42,825 nt of DNA from contig MNIR01000037.1 in the NCBI GenBank assembly GCA_001919865.1, positions 1 through 42,825 of the forward strand. Direction: 5' to 3'. The DNA comes from Gemmatimonadetes bacterium 13_1_20CM_4_69_16 (GTDB lineage Bacteria; Gemmatimonadota; Gemmatimonadetes; Gemmatimonadales; GWC2-71-9). The notes under the pieces are model-generated. The model searched no databases and was not told the DNA's origin. It saw only the letters and a list, made by a program, of their open reading frames with translations. A program made the position numbers and the translations under genes. The stretch's first letter is position 1. The number at the start of each line of letters is the position of its first letter. Below, piece by piece: positions 23,043-31,242 of the stretch.

Positions 23043-23873
23043 CTACGCCTCGACCTGATTCTTCCTCGGCGCGGCCGGGAGCGTTTCGCCCGACGTCTTC
23101 TCAGGGAGCGCGGGGGCCGGCGCCTTCCTGGCCACCGCGTCGAGAAATCCCTTGAACAAATCGATCGGGATGGGGAAGAACGTCGTCGAGTTGTTCTCGG
23201 ACGAGATCTCGGTCACCGTCTGCAGGTAGCGCAGCTGGATGGCCGCGGGCTCGGAACCGATGATGTGCGCGGCCTGCGCGAGCTTCTCCGATGCCTGCAG
23301 CTCGCCTTCGGCGTTGATCACCTTCGCCCGTCGCTCCCGCTCCGCCTCCGCCTGCCGCGCCATGGCGCGCTTCATCTCGGGTGGCAGGTCTACGTCTTTC
23401 ACCTCCACCGCCGAGACCTCGATGCCCCAGTTCTCGGAGCGCTTGTCGATGATGTTCTTCAGGATGTTGTTGATCTTCTCCCGGTTCATGAGGAGCTCGT
23501 CGAGCTCCGTCTCCCCGAGCACCGACCGCAACGTCGTCTGGGCGAGCTGGCTCGTGGCGTAGAGATAGTTCTCCACGCCGATCACCGCCTTGACCGGGTC
23601 CCGCACCAGCATGTAGAGGACGGCATTCACCTTGATCGAGATGTTGTCGCGAGTGATCACGTCTTGTGGCGGGATATCCATCGCGACGACGCGCAGGCTG
23701 ACCGTCTGGGTCTTCGCGAAGAGCGGCGGCACGTAAATGAGTCCCGGCCCCTTGGCGCCCCAGGAGCGGCCCAGGAAGAAATACACCGCGCGCTCGTACT
23801 CCCGGAGGACTTTGAGGCCTCCGAACAGATACAGCGCCAGGGCGCCGAGGATTGCAGTGACGATCATGTCCAT
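23043..23873 (-). CDS. SPFH/stomatin-like protein (slipin)
   Basis: A 276-residue membrane-anchored SPFH protein. The N-terminal anchor is [18 protein letters not shown]. The band-7 domain shows [68 protein letters not shown] and [25 protein letters not shown]. The coiled C-terminal part is [35 protein letters not shown]. Slipins form membrane microdomain oligomers and usually partner with an NfeD protein; no NfeD is present here. It lies between thiolase and an unknown two-span membrane protein. Confidence 0.93.
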   Translation of the reverse strand: MDMIVTAILGALALYLFGGLKVLREYERAVYFFLGRSWGAKGPGLIYVPPLFAKTQTVSLRVVAMDIPPQDVITRDNISIKVNAVLYMLVRDPVKAVIGVENYLYATSQLAQTTLRSVLGETELDELLMNREKINNILKNIIDKRSENWGIEVSAVEVKDVDLPPEMKRAMARQAEAERERRAKVINAEGELQASEKLAQAAHIIGSEPAAIQLRYLQTVTEISSENNSTTFFPIPIDLFKGFLDAVARKAPAPALPEKTSGETLPAAPRKNQVEA

Positions 23874-23885
23874 CGCAGCTCCTCC

Positions 23886-25091
23886 TCAGGCGGGGAAGGC
23901 TTCCACGATCACCGCCGCTCCCTGGCCGCCACCGATGCAGGCGGAGCCCAGCCCGAAGCGCCGCTGCCGCCGCCGCAGGGCGTGCAGCAGGTGGATGGTG
24001 ATGCGGGTGCCGGTCGCCGCCAGCGGGTGACCGATCGCGATCGCGCCGCCGTCGACGTTGGTTTTGGCGCGGTCGAGCCCCAGCTCTTTCTCGACCGCCA
24101 GGTACTGCGGCGCGAACGCTTCGTTCACCTCGACCAGGTCCATCTGTTCCAGCTTCATCCCGGCCTTCTGGAGCGCTTTGCGGGCCGCCGGCGCCGGCCC
24201 GATCCCCATGTGCTTGGGCTCGACCCCTACCACCGCCCACGCGACGAGCCGGCCGAGGGGCTTGAGGCCGTGCGCTTTGGCGAACTCCTCGCTTGCGATC
24301 ACCGTAGCCGCGGCGCCGTCCACGATCCCGGAGGCGTTGCCGGCGGTGACGAGCCCGTCCTTTTTGAAGTACGGCTTGAGGCCCAGCAACACCTGCAACG
24401 TCGTCTCCGGCCGCATGTGCTCGTCTTTGCGGTACTCGACCGCCTGCCCCTTCTGCTTGACGGGCACCGGAACGACCTCCTCCTGGAACGCGCAGGCATC
24501 CCACGCCTGCTTGGCGCGCTGCTGCGACCCGAGCGCGACCTCGTCTACTTCCTTGCGGGTGAGCTGGTACTGCTCGGCGAGGCTCTCGGCCGTCTCGGCC
24601 ATGGACAGCCCGCACTGAGAGTCCGTGAGCGCTTCCCACAGTAGGTCCTCGAGCGGCGCCGCGGGGCCGAGTCGCAGACCCCACCGGGCACCCCGCACGA
24701 CGTGAGGAGCCTGGCTCATCGACTCCGTCCCGCCCGCGAGCACCGCGTGCGCTTCGCCGAGCAGGATGAGCTGTGCCCCCTGGGTAATCGCCTCGAACCC
24801 GGACCCGCACAGCCGGTTGACCGTCACGGCGGGCACCTCGATCGGCAGGCCCGCCTTGAGCCCGACGTGGCGGGCGCAGTAGATCGCGTCCGCCGACGTC
24901 TGGAGTGCGTTGCCGACCACCACATGGCCAATCTCACCGGCCGGCGCTCCGGCGCGCTCCAGCGCGTGCCGGGCCGCGACGGCCCCGAGCTCGTTGGCCG
25001 AGAGGTCCTTGAGCGAGCCACCGAACGTGCCGAAGCCCGTCCGGACGCCGGACAGGAAGACGACGTCTTTATTGGAACCCTGAGTTTTCAT
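23886..25091 (-). CDS. Acetyl-CoA acetyltransferase (thiolase)
   Basis: A 401-residue thiolase of normal length. The nucleophile is Cys95 in NRLCGSGFEA, the GHP motif is AIAIGHPLAATGTR, and the second catalytic Cys385 is in SACIGGGQGAA. It condenses two acetyl-CoA or cleaves 3-ketoacyl-CoA. It heads an operon with the SPFH protein, an unknown membrane protein and 3-hydroxyacyl-CoA dehydrogenase. The start MKTQGSNKDVVFLSG at 25091 is chosen over a 30-codon extension lacking family similarity. GGAG lies about 10 nt upstream, next to a short CCGCTT/AAGCGG hairpin around 25104-25124. Confidence 0.94.
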   Translation of the reverse strand: MKTQGSNKDVVFLSGVRTGFGTFGGSLKDLSANELGAVAARHALERAGAPAGEIGHVVVGNALQTSADAIYCARHVGLKAGLPIEVPAVTVNRLCGSGFEAITQGAQLILLGEAHAVLAGGTESMSQAPHVVRGARWGLRLGPAAPLEDLLWEALTDSQCGLSMAETAESLAEQYQLTRKEVDEVALGSQQRAKQAWDACAFQEEVVPVPVKQKGQAVEYRKDEHMRPETTLQVLLGLKPYFKKDGLVTAGNASGIVDGAAATVIASEEFAKAHGLKPLGRLVAWAVVGVEPKHMGIGPAPAARKALQKAGMKLEQMDLVEVNEAFAPQYLAVEKELGLDRAKTNVDGGAIAIGHPLAATGTRITIHLLHALRRRQRRFGLGSACIGGGQGAAVIVEAFPA

Positions 25092-25229
25092 AGGGGGAAA
25101 GCTCCGCTTCGATTCAGAAAGCGGAATATGGACGGGGCGAAGGTGGGGCGGTAGGGCGACCGCCGTAGGGTGAACCCGCAAGTCCTCGCGCCGTAAGCCG
25201 ATTGGTGGCTCGCGGTCGGTAGCCGCTAA

Positions 25230-26237
25230 TCAGTGGATGAAATTGACCCAGCCCATCTCGTTGGTGATGACCGCGCGACTCCCGTCCCCGGCGAACGCGA
25301 TGTAGCGCGCGCTGCCGCCCGTCGCGATCGCCGCAACCCCGAAGCGCGACACTCGGTCCACTACGTACACTTTGCCGTCCGCGAGCGTGCTGACGTAGAG
25401 CTGCGTGTTGTCCGGGGTAACGGCCACGTCGAACGCGTTGCGGACCTGGCCAGAGCCGAGTAGCAGTTCCAGACGCCCAACGGTGACCCCGTCCTCCATG
25501 GGCGAGATCAAGAGACCGCTGCGCTGGATGTCGGTCGCGTACAGCTCGGAGCCGTCCCGCGCGACGGCCAGGTTCTGGATCCGGGCGCCGGTCACGGTGT
25601 CCGTCTTGAGCACGACATTTGTGCGGGTATCGATCGTCGTGATGGTGCCCGCGTCTCGGGCGCAGATGTACATGCGCGCGAGCGTCGGGTGGAACGCCAC
25701 CCCGGTGAGAATGGCGCCGGTCTGGGTCGCGGCGATCGAGTCGATCCGCGTCCGCGTGGCGGCGTCGATCACATACACCCCGCGGTAGTCGGTCAACGCA
25801 TACAGACGCCGTCCGTCAGCGGAGAGACCGAGGGTCAGAATGCTGGGTGCCAGCGCAATGGTGTCGATCGGCCGGTCGGTGGCGACGTCCACTACGGTGA
25901 TGGTTCCGGCGTCCTGGTTGCTCACGTAGGCCGTGCGCCCGTCTGGACTCATCCGCACCTGCGAGGGCAAGGGGCCCACGGCGACGTGCACCGGAAAGCT
26001 CTGCTCCGGCAGGTCGGCGCGCGCCACGGACCCGCTGGCCGCTTGGGTGACGTAGACCACGCCGCCGGAGGAGATCGCAACCGCGAATGGCGTGTTCCCG
26101 AGCGCCACCGAATCGACCGCGCCGAGCGAAGGGTGATGCAGCCCCGAGTAATCGACCGCGGTCGGACTCGAGGCGCACGCGCCGAGCAGGCAGGCGCTAA
26201 CGGCGGTGAGGGATCCCAGCGGACGCAGCATCGACAT
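25230..26237 (-). CDS. YVTN/YncE-type beta-propeller lipoprotein
   Basis: A 335-residue protein. The signal MSMLRPLGSLTAVSACLLGAC carries a lipobox (LLGAC). The mature part is a seven-bladed 40-residue repeat propeller with YVTN-like blades: VYVTQAASGSVARADL, AYVSNQDAGTITVVDVATDRPIDTI, MYICARDAGTITTIDTRTNVV, LYATDIQRSGLLISP, LYVSTLADGKVYVVD. Such proteins are often surface or periplasmic binding scaffolds; the ligand is unknown. It stands between the thiolase operon and ggt on the same strand. ATG 26237 is preferred; an in-frame Met lies two codons later. Confidence 0.87.
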   Translation of the reverse strand: MSMLRPLGSLTAVSACLLGACASSPTAVDYSGLHHPSLGAVDSVALGNTPFAVAISSGGVVYVTQAASGSVARADLPEQSFPVHVAVGPLPSQVRMSPDGRTAYVSNQDAGTITVVDVATDRPIDTIALAPSILTLGLSADGRRLYALTDYRGVYVIDAATRTRIDSIAATQTGAILTGVAFHPTLARMYICARDAGTITTIDTRTNVVLKTDTVTGARIQNLAVARDGSELYATDIQRSGLLISPMEDGVTVGRLELLLGSGQVRNAFDVAVTPDNTQLYVSTLADGKVYVVDRVSRFGVAAIATGGSARYIAFAGDGSRAVITNEMGWVNFIH

Positions 26238-26285
26238 GGATCGGGCTCGCAACGGTGCGGGGCGGATACTGGAACGCTATCGCTC

Positions 26286-27932
26286 TCAGTGCCCTGCCGC
26301 CATCCCGTCCTTACGGGGGTCCGAGCCTGCTGCCCACCCACGCGGCAGGCGCATGATCGCTTGCGCGCCGCCGAACGTTACGCCTCGCTCCACGACGACG
26401 TCATGGCCCAGCGCCTGCAGCGCGTGGCGTACCGAGTCCACGATCGGCGCTTCCAACGCGACGCGCCGCCCCTCGAGGTGCCGGAAGCGCGCGGCGTCGA
26501 TCGCCTCCTGGAGATCCATCCCGAAGACGATCAGGTTCAGGAGCAGCTGCACGTGACCCTGCGGCTGCATCGAGCCGCCCATCACCCCGAAGCTGAGCCA
26601 CGGTTCGTGGCCGCCCGTCTCGTCGGGCCGTGTGACGAAGGCTGGAATGATGGTGTGGAGCGGTCGCTTCCGGGGTGCGACGGTGTTCGGCAGCCCGGGC
26701 TCGAGCGTGAATCCCGCGCCCCGGTCCTGCAGCGCGAACCCGGTACCCGGCACCACGACGCCGGACCCAAACGCGTCGTACAGCGAATTGATGAACGAGA
26801 CGATGTTGCCGTCCGAGTCGGCGACGGTGAGGTAGATCGTCTCGCTCGCCGTCAGGGGCTTCCCCGGCGCGGGGCGATCCGCGGCGCGGCGCGGGTCGAT
26901 GAGGGCCCGGCGTGACGCGACATAGCGGTCGCTCAGCAAGGCTGACGCCGGGAGCGTCATCTCGCTCGGCTCGCCAACGTAGCGCGCGATATCCGCGAAC
27001 GCGAGCTTCTTCGCCTCGATCAGGAGATGCAGGTAGGGGGCGCTGTTGTGACCCAGCGCCTTCAAGTCGTAGGGCTCGAGGATCCTGAGCATCTCGAGCG
27101 CCGCCACGCCCTGGCCGTTCGGTGGCAGCTCCCAGACGCGGTGGCCCTGAAAGTCCGCCGCGACCGGCTCGACCCACTCCGGACGGTGGTCGCGCAGGTC
27201 GTCGCTGGTGAGGTAGCCCCCCAGGGCCTGCACCCGCTCCGCAATCCGACGGCCGAGCTCGCCGCCGTACAACGCGCCCGTCCCCTGCTCGGCGATGAGT
27301 CGAAACGTGCGGGCCAAGTCCGGGTTCCGGAACCATTCGCCCGCCCGCGGGGCGCGCCCGTCGGCGACCAGATACGTCGCGCGCGCGCCCTCGTCCTTCC
27401 GCAGCTTGGCGACCTCGGCGCTCCACTCCGCGGCGATGATCGGCGTGACCGGGAACCCGTCCGCGGCGCACCCTGTGGCGGGCGCGAGCGCCTGCGCCAG
27501 GGTGATGGTCCCGAAGCGCCGGAGCAGCGCGTCCCACCCGGAAAGGGCTCCCGGTACGGTGACGTCTTCGACGCTTTCTCCAGGCATCGTGGCGTGACCC
27601 TTCGCGAGCAGCGCGTCGCGCGTCATCAGGCTTCCCGACCGGCCGCTGGCATTGAGCCCGTACAGCTTGTGGTCGTTGGCCGACCAGACGAGGGCGAACA
27701 TGTCGCCGCCGATCCCAGTCATCGGAGGCTCGACGACGTTGAGCACGGCGGCCGCCGTGACGGCGGCATCGATGGCGTTGCCGCCGCGCTGCAGCACGGC
27801 GAGGCCCGCCGCGGTCGCGAGCGGCTGGCTCGTGGCGATCATCCCGTGCGGCGCGTACACCGTGGAGCGGTGAGCCAGCGTCGTCGGGCGGGGGGGGCGG
27901 GGGGGCTGCTGCGAATCGGCGGCTCGAGTCAT
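26286..27932 (-). CDS. ggt: Gamma-glutamyltransferase family protein
   Basis: A 548-residue Ntn hydrolase precursor. Landmarks are MIATSQPLATAAGLAVLQRGGNAIDAAVTAAAVLNVVEPPMTGIGGDMFAL, the self-cleavage site with nucleophile Thr365 in SETIYLTVADSDGNIVSFINSLYDAFGSG, and the C-terminal FGVMGGSMQPQGHVQLLLNLIVFGMDLQEAIDAARFRH. The sequence at the processing site is closer to the YwrD-like group than to E. coli Ggt. There is no signal peptide; the N-terminus is Pro-rich (PPRPPRP, encoded by G-runs on the plus strand), so it may be cytoplasmic. It follows the IPMDH-like gene by 2 nt. A long 5' extension of the frame is antisense shadow and is excluded. Confidence 0.9.
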   Translation of the reverse strand: MTRAADSQQPPRPPRPTTLAHRSTVYAPHGMIATSQPLATAAGLAVLQRGGNAIDAAVTAAAVLNVVEPPMTGIGGDMFALVWSANDHKLYGLNASGRSGSLMTRDALLAKGHATMPGESVEDVTVPGALSGWDALLRRFGTITLAQALAPATGCAADGFPVTPIIAAEWSAEVAKLRKDEGARATYLVADGRAPRAGEWFRNPDLARTFRLIAEQGTGALYGGELGRRIAERVQALGGYLTSDDLRDHRPEWVEPVAADFQGHRVWELPPNGQGVAALEMLRILEPYDLKALGHNSAPYLHLLIEAKKLAFADIARYVGEPSEMTLPASALLSDRYVASRRALIDPRRAADRPAPGKPLTASETIYLTVADSDGNIVSFINSLYDAFGSGVVVPGTGFALQDRGAGFTLEPGLPNTVAPRKRPLHTIIPAFVTRPDETGGHEPWLSFGVMGGSMQPQGHVQLLLNLIVFGMDLQEAIDAARFRHLEGRRVALEAPIVDSVRHALQALGHDVVVERGVTFGGAQAIMRLPRGWAAGSDPRKDGMAAGH

Positions 27933-27934
27933 GG

Positions 27935-28891
27935 TCACGCCGCGAGGGTTTGCTGCACCGCGCGCTCGAGATCCCGAGCCGCTTCGCGATGCCCCAGCTG
28001 CTCGAACATCAGCGCTCCCGTGAGCACCGCCGCCATCGGATTGGCGACGCCCTTGCCCGCCAGCGGCGGCGCGGAGCCGTGCACCGGCTCGAACAGCCCG
28101 GCGCGCCCGGGGTGCAGGTTCGCGCTCGCCGCCACACCGAGGCCGCCCACCAGGGCGGCGCCCAGGTCGGAAAGGATGTCCCCGAAGAGGTTGTTGGTGA
28201 CGATCACCTGGAAGCGCGCGGGGTCGCGCACCAGCTCCAGCGCCAGCGCGTCTACATAGCGGTGCTCGGCCTCGATGCCCGGAAACTCGGCGGCGACGCG
28301 CTTGAACCGCTCCTGCCAGACCTGGTGCGCGGGCACTGCATTCGCCTTGTCGCTCATCGTGACGCGCGTCTTCCCGTGCGCTTGCGCCCACTGGAAGGCG
28401 GCACGGATAATGCGCTCGACCCCCTTCGTCGTGTTCACGTCCTCCGCGACGTACTCGTCCTGGTCGATGTGTCCTCTTCCCAGGTATACGCCCTCAGTGT
28501 TCTCGCGGAAGACTACGAAATCGATCGGGCGGTCGGAGCGAAGCGGCGTGAGATCGGGGTGCAGCAGCTGGACCGGGCGAAAATTGATGTAGAGATCGAG
28601 GCGGAACCGGAGGCCCAAGAGGATGTCCCGAGCGTGCTCGTTTGCGGGCACGCGCGGGTCCCCCAGCGCGCCGAGCAAGATCGCGTCCACGTCGTCCCGC
28701 AGATGGCGGAACGCGTGGTCGGGAAGCGTCTCCTTGGTCTTCAAGTAGTGGTCAGCGGAGTAGGGAAGCCGCTCGAGGTCGAGTCCAAACCGGTGCTGCG
28801 CCGCCGCCCGCTCGAGCACCGGGATCGCGGCTTCGATGACCTCGGGGCCGATCCCGTCCCCGGCGATCACCGCGATCTTGTGCCGCTTCAC
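27935..28891 (-). CDS. Isocitrate/isopropylmalate dehydrogenase family protein
   Basis: A 318-residue beta-decarboxylating dehydrogenase. Motifs include IAVIAGDGIGPEVIEAAIPVL, the substrate-binding LRFRLDLYINFRPVQLL (two Arg), VVFRENTEGVYLG, VTMSDKANAVP with the catalytic Lys, VTNNLFGDILSDLGAALVGGLGVAASANLHP, and FEPVHGSAPPLAGKGVANP. The RENTEG loop fits isocitrate, homoisocitrate or tartrate-type enzymes better than canonical LeuB, so the exact substrate is open. The GTG start (28891) overlaps the zinc-ribbon stop as GTGA. No leuC/leuD neighbours are present. Confidence 0.88.
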   Translation of the reverse strand: MKRHKIAVIAGDGIGPEVIEAAIPVLERAAAQHRFGLDLERLPYSADHYLKTKETLPDHAFRHLRDDVDAILLGALGDPRVPANEHARDILLGLRFRLDLYINFRPVQLLHPDLTPLRSDRPIDFVVFRENTEGVYLGRGHIDQDEYVAEDVNTTKGVERIIRAAFQWAQAHGKTRVTMSDKANAVPAHQVWQERFKRVAAEFPGIEAEHRYVDALALELVRDPARFQVIVTNNLFGDILSDLGAALVGGLGVAASANLHPGRAGLFEPVHGSAPPLAGKGVANPMAAVLTGALMFEQLGHREAARDLERAVQQTLAA

Positions 28892-29550
28892 TCGAAGCCC
28901 GTGGCGCGCCCGCAGCTCACGCAATAGCCCCAGCCTACGTCCACCTCGACGCCGCAGGCCGGACAGCGCAGCTCCCCGGAGGGCGGCTGGCCGCACTGAG
29001 GGCAGAAATTCACCTTGCGGTGCCCCGGTAGCGTCTCGCCGCAGTAGGGGCACTGCCGTGGCGACTCGCTCTGCTCGGCGAGCTCGAACGGGGACTCGGG
29101 CACCGGCGCGATCGCGGCCGCCGGCTCCTCTTCCGCTTCCTCCCGATCAGCGTCGTCCAGCGACTCGGGACGCGCCGGCGCGGGCGGCGCGTAGGCGCGG
29201 TCGCCCCGCAGGAAGCGCTCGGCGGCGAGACGATTCAGGCTCAGGATCGCGTCGGGGAACTGCCGAAACAGCGCCGTGTCGGGATTGGCCTCCGCCGCCT
29301 CACGCTGCAACGCCTCGCGCACTTCCGTCGGATCGAGCGCCACGTAGCCGCGCTCGCCCGCGAGCAGGCGCAGCACCGCCATCTCGTAGTCCTGGTGGGT
29401 CGCCACCTTCAGGGCGGAGCGGTTGGAGCGGTACGGGACGAGCCGCTCGTACACTTCCGCCGCCGGAAAGGGAACGGCGAGCCGGCCGGGGGCCTCGTCC
29501 GCCAGCACCCGAACCAGACGCTCGAACAGCCGATCCAGATCGTCAGACAC
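28888..29550 (-). CDS. Double zinc-ribbon protein
   Basis: A 220-residue protein. The N-terminal ~115 residues are helical, with MSDDLDRLFERLVRVLADEAPGRLAVPFPAAEVYERLVPYRSNR and YEMAVLRLLAGERGYVALDP. An acidic Pro/Ala linker follows, then two CxxC pairs forming a zinc ribbon (CPYC...CPQC) and a second ribbon (CPAC...CVSC). It could be a protein- or nucleic-acid-binding adaptor; no enzyme motif is seen. The GTG start lies within a CACGTCT-type heptamer array. It heads the operon with the IPMDH-like gene and ggt. Confidence 0.85.
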   Translation of the reverse strand: MSDDLDRLFERLVRVLADEAPGRLAVPFPAAEVYERLVPYRSNRSALKVATHQDYEMAVLRLLAGERGYVALDPTEVREALQREAAEANPDTALFRQFPDAILSLNRLAAERFLRGDRAYAPPAPARPESLDDADREEAEEEPAAAIAPVPESPFELAEQSESPRQCPYCGETLPGHRKVNFCPQCGQPPSGELRCPACGVEVDVGWGYCVSCGRATGFE

Positions 29551-29592
29551 GTCTTAACACGTCCCACGTTGCACGTCGCACGTCGCCCGTTT
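29548..29592. repeat. Heptanucleotide repeat (CACGTCG) at the cupredoxin/zinc-ribbon junction
   Basis: Units on the plus strand: CACGTCT (29548-29554), a TAA spacer, then CACGTCC, CACGTTG, CACGTCG, CACGTCG and CCCGTTT (29558-29592). The complement of the first unit supplies the GTG start codon of the zinc-ribbon gene (29548-29550). The array fills nearly the whole 45-nt gap between the two genes. Confidence 0.85.
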
Positions 29593-29595
29593 CCT

Positions 29596-30663
29596 TCATT
29601 TCACGACCACGACCCCTTTCATGAACGGGTGGGGGGTGCAGTGGTAGGGATAAGTCCCGGGACGGTCGAACCGGTGACTGAACGTGCCGCCCGGCGAGAT
29701 CATGGGCGAGCCCGGCTCGGTGCCGTCGAAGGTGACCGTGTGCTCGGCGACGTCATCGTTCACCCACACGACCGTTGCGCCGGCTGGGATTCGCACGGCG
29801 TCGGTCGGGAACTTGTACTGCGCGATCTTCGCGACGACGGCACCCTCAGGCACGACCAGCTTCGGCCTGCCGCTCCCGTGGAACCAGGGGCTGAAGCGCT
29901 TCAGGTGCAGCGGGATCGTGAACTCGAAGCCGTACAGGATGCGGTTCGACCCCACAGGCGCGAAGCCGACCGAGGCCCCTTGAATCGTCGCGCTGGTCGC
30001 GTTACTGGCCTGCAGAGAAAACGTGTGCGGCGATCCGGGGATGAGAAGGCTTAACGCAACGCTCCACGCCGCGCGTCCATTGACGGGAGCCACGAAGGAT
30101 CCGAGATCGGCGCTCACCGCGATGTATGGCGTAAGCCGTGTCACGACGCCCCCCGCGAGCGCCAGCTGGCGTTGTCCGGATGTGCCCAACTCTCGAGTCA
30201 CGCCCCGACCGGCGCCTTCCAGGGTCAGCGCGCCGCGCGTCCAGTCCACCGACACCTCGCCGTCCACGCTCTTCGCCAGGAGGTTGTAGGCGGGCGTCAG
30301 CGCGACGGAGAACCCTGGCTTCCCTTCAGCCCCGAGGGCGCGCCAGCGTGCGAACAGTTCCGTCTCGTTACTGGACTGCGCCGCCGCCCCGGTGCCGACG
30401 AGGGACTTGGTGGCGAAGCGACCTCCGACCGCCACCCCGTGTCCGAACCCCGCTGCGAGTGTGAAGGTGGGATAGTTGATGACGCTGTGCGACGGACCAG
30501 GGGTCACATAGAAGCGGTGCAGGAAGTTGAACTGCACGACCCCGGCGTCGGGGACCCAGGTTCCACCCATGTTCGGTCCGCGGTAGAGGAGCGACTGGGC
30601 AGCGAGCGGCGTCCCGGCCGGCGCGGCCGCGAGCACGAGCAGAGCCAACGATAGACGTTTCAT
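29596..30663 (-). CDS. Outer-membrane barrel (DUF5777-like) fused to a cupredoxin domain
   Basis: A 355-residue protein with a signal peptide (MKRLSLALLVLAAAPAGTPLAAQ). Residues ~25-255 are rich in alternating beta-strands (VVQFNFLHRFYVTPGPSHSVINYPTFTLAAGFGHGVAVGGRFATK, ILYGFEFTIPLHLKRFSPWF) and look like a DUF5777-type barrel. Residues ~265-355 are a plastocyanin-like cupredoxin with the type-1 copper ligands His308 (AEHTVTF), Cys342, His345 and Met348 (YHCTPHPFMKG). A copper protein attached to a barrel is unusual and may present an electron-transfer site at the outer membrane. AGGG-rich leader upstream of ATG 30663. Confidence 0.85.
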   Translation of the reverse strand: MKRLSLALLVLAAAPAGTPLAAQSLLYRGPNMGGTWVPDAGVVQFNFLHRFYVTPGPSHSVINYPTFTLAAGFGHGVAVGGRFATKSLVGTGAAAQSSNETELFARWRALGAEGKPGFSVALTPAYNLLAKSVDGEVSVDWTRGALTLEGAGRGVTRELGTSGQRQLALAGGVVTRLTPYIAVSADLGSFVAPVNGRAAWSVALSLLIPGSPHTFSLQASNATSATIQGASVGFAPVGSNRILYGFEFTIPLHLKRFSPWFHGSGRPKLVVPEGAVVAKIAQYKFPTDAVRIPAGATVVWVNDDVAEHTVTFDGTEPGSPMISPGGTFSHRFDRPGTYPYHCTPHPFMKGVVVVK

Positions 30664-30710
30664 GACGGACCCTCCCGGACCTGAGGTGTGTGGCAACAGC
30701 CTTCACTTGG

Positions 30711-30738
30711 ATTCCGCATTCCGCACTCCGCATTCGTC
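30711..30738. repeat. Heptanucleotide repeat (ATTCCGC) after the dCMP deaminase stop
   Basis: Four 7-nt units: ATTCCGC (30711-30717), ATTCCGC (30718-30724), ACTCCGC (30725-30731) and the degenerate ATTCGTC (30732-30738). The array directly abuts the stop codon of the dCMP deaminase (30739-30741), in the gap before the barrel-cupredoxin gene. Confidence 0.8.
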
Positions 30739-31242
30739 TCACCGCCACTCGCTCACCCAGCGGTCGTACAGCACCGGGACGACGCCGCCCTGCCCCAGCA
30801 CTTCGATGCCCGAGGGGTCGCGGTACGGCTTGCGGTAGAACACGTGGCTGACGCCGGAGTTGATCATCAGCTTGGCGCACATCACGCAGGGCGAGGCGCT
30901 GATGAACACCACCTTGTCGCGTACGCTCCCCGGCGCCTTGACGAGCGCGTTCATCTCAGAATGGATACAGCCACAGCTCCCCGGGACCGAGGAATCGCAG
31001 CGGTTGGGGAGGCCGCGCGCGTTCCCGTTGTAGCCGATGGCAAGGACGTTCTCGAGCAGCTGGTCGGTCACCACCGTCCCCACCCGGAGCCGCACGCAGG
31101 TCGAGCGCTTGGCGAGCTCCTCGGCCATCCGCATATAAACCTCGTACAGTGGGATGCGGTCAACCGGTGGCACGGACGCGCCGTTGGGGAGCACGTTCAA
31201 GCGGTGCGTGTTGGCGGCCACGCCGTCCTTAAAGACGCTCAT
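30739..31242 (-). CDS. Deoxycytidylate (dCMP) deaminase family protein
   Basis: A 167-residue zinc deaminase. Zinc ligands are His94 (with Glu96 as the proton shuttle) in CIHSEMNAL, and Cys119/Cys122 in ASPCVMCAKLM. VGTVVTDQLLENVLAIGYNGNARGLPNRCD and SGVSHVFYRKPYRD are typical of dCMP deaminases, which supply dUMP. This is metabolically consistent with ThyX in the window, which consumes dUMP. The N-terminus overlaps the RNase H-like gene by 14 nt, so the two are probably coupled. Confidence 0.9.
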   Translation of the reverse strand: MSVFKDGVAANTHRLNVLPNGASVPPVDRIPLYEVYMRMAEELAKRSTCVRLRVGTVVTDQLLENVLAIGYNGNARGLPNRCDSSVPGSCGCIHSEMNALVKAPGSVRDKVVFISASPCVMCAKLMINSGVSHVFYRKPYRDPSGIEVLGQGGVVPVLYDRWVSEWR

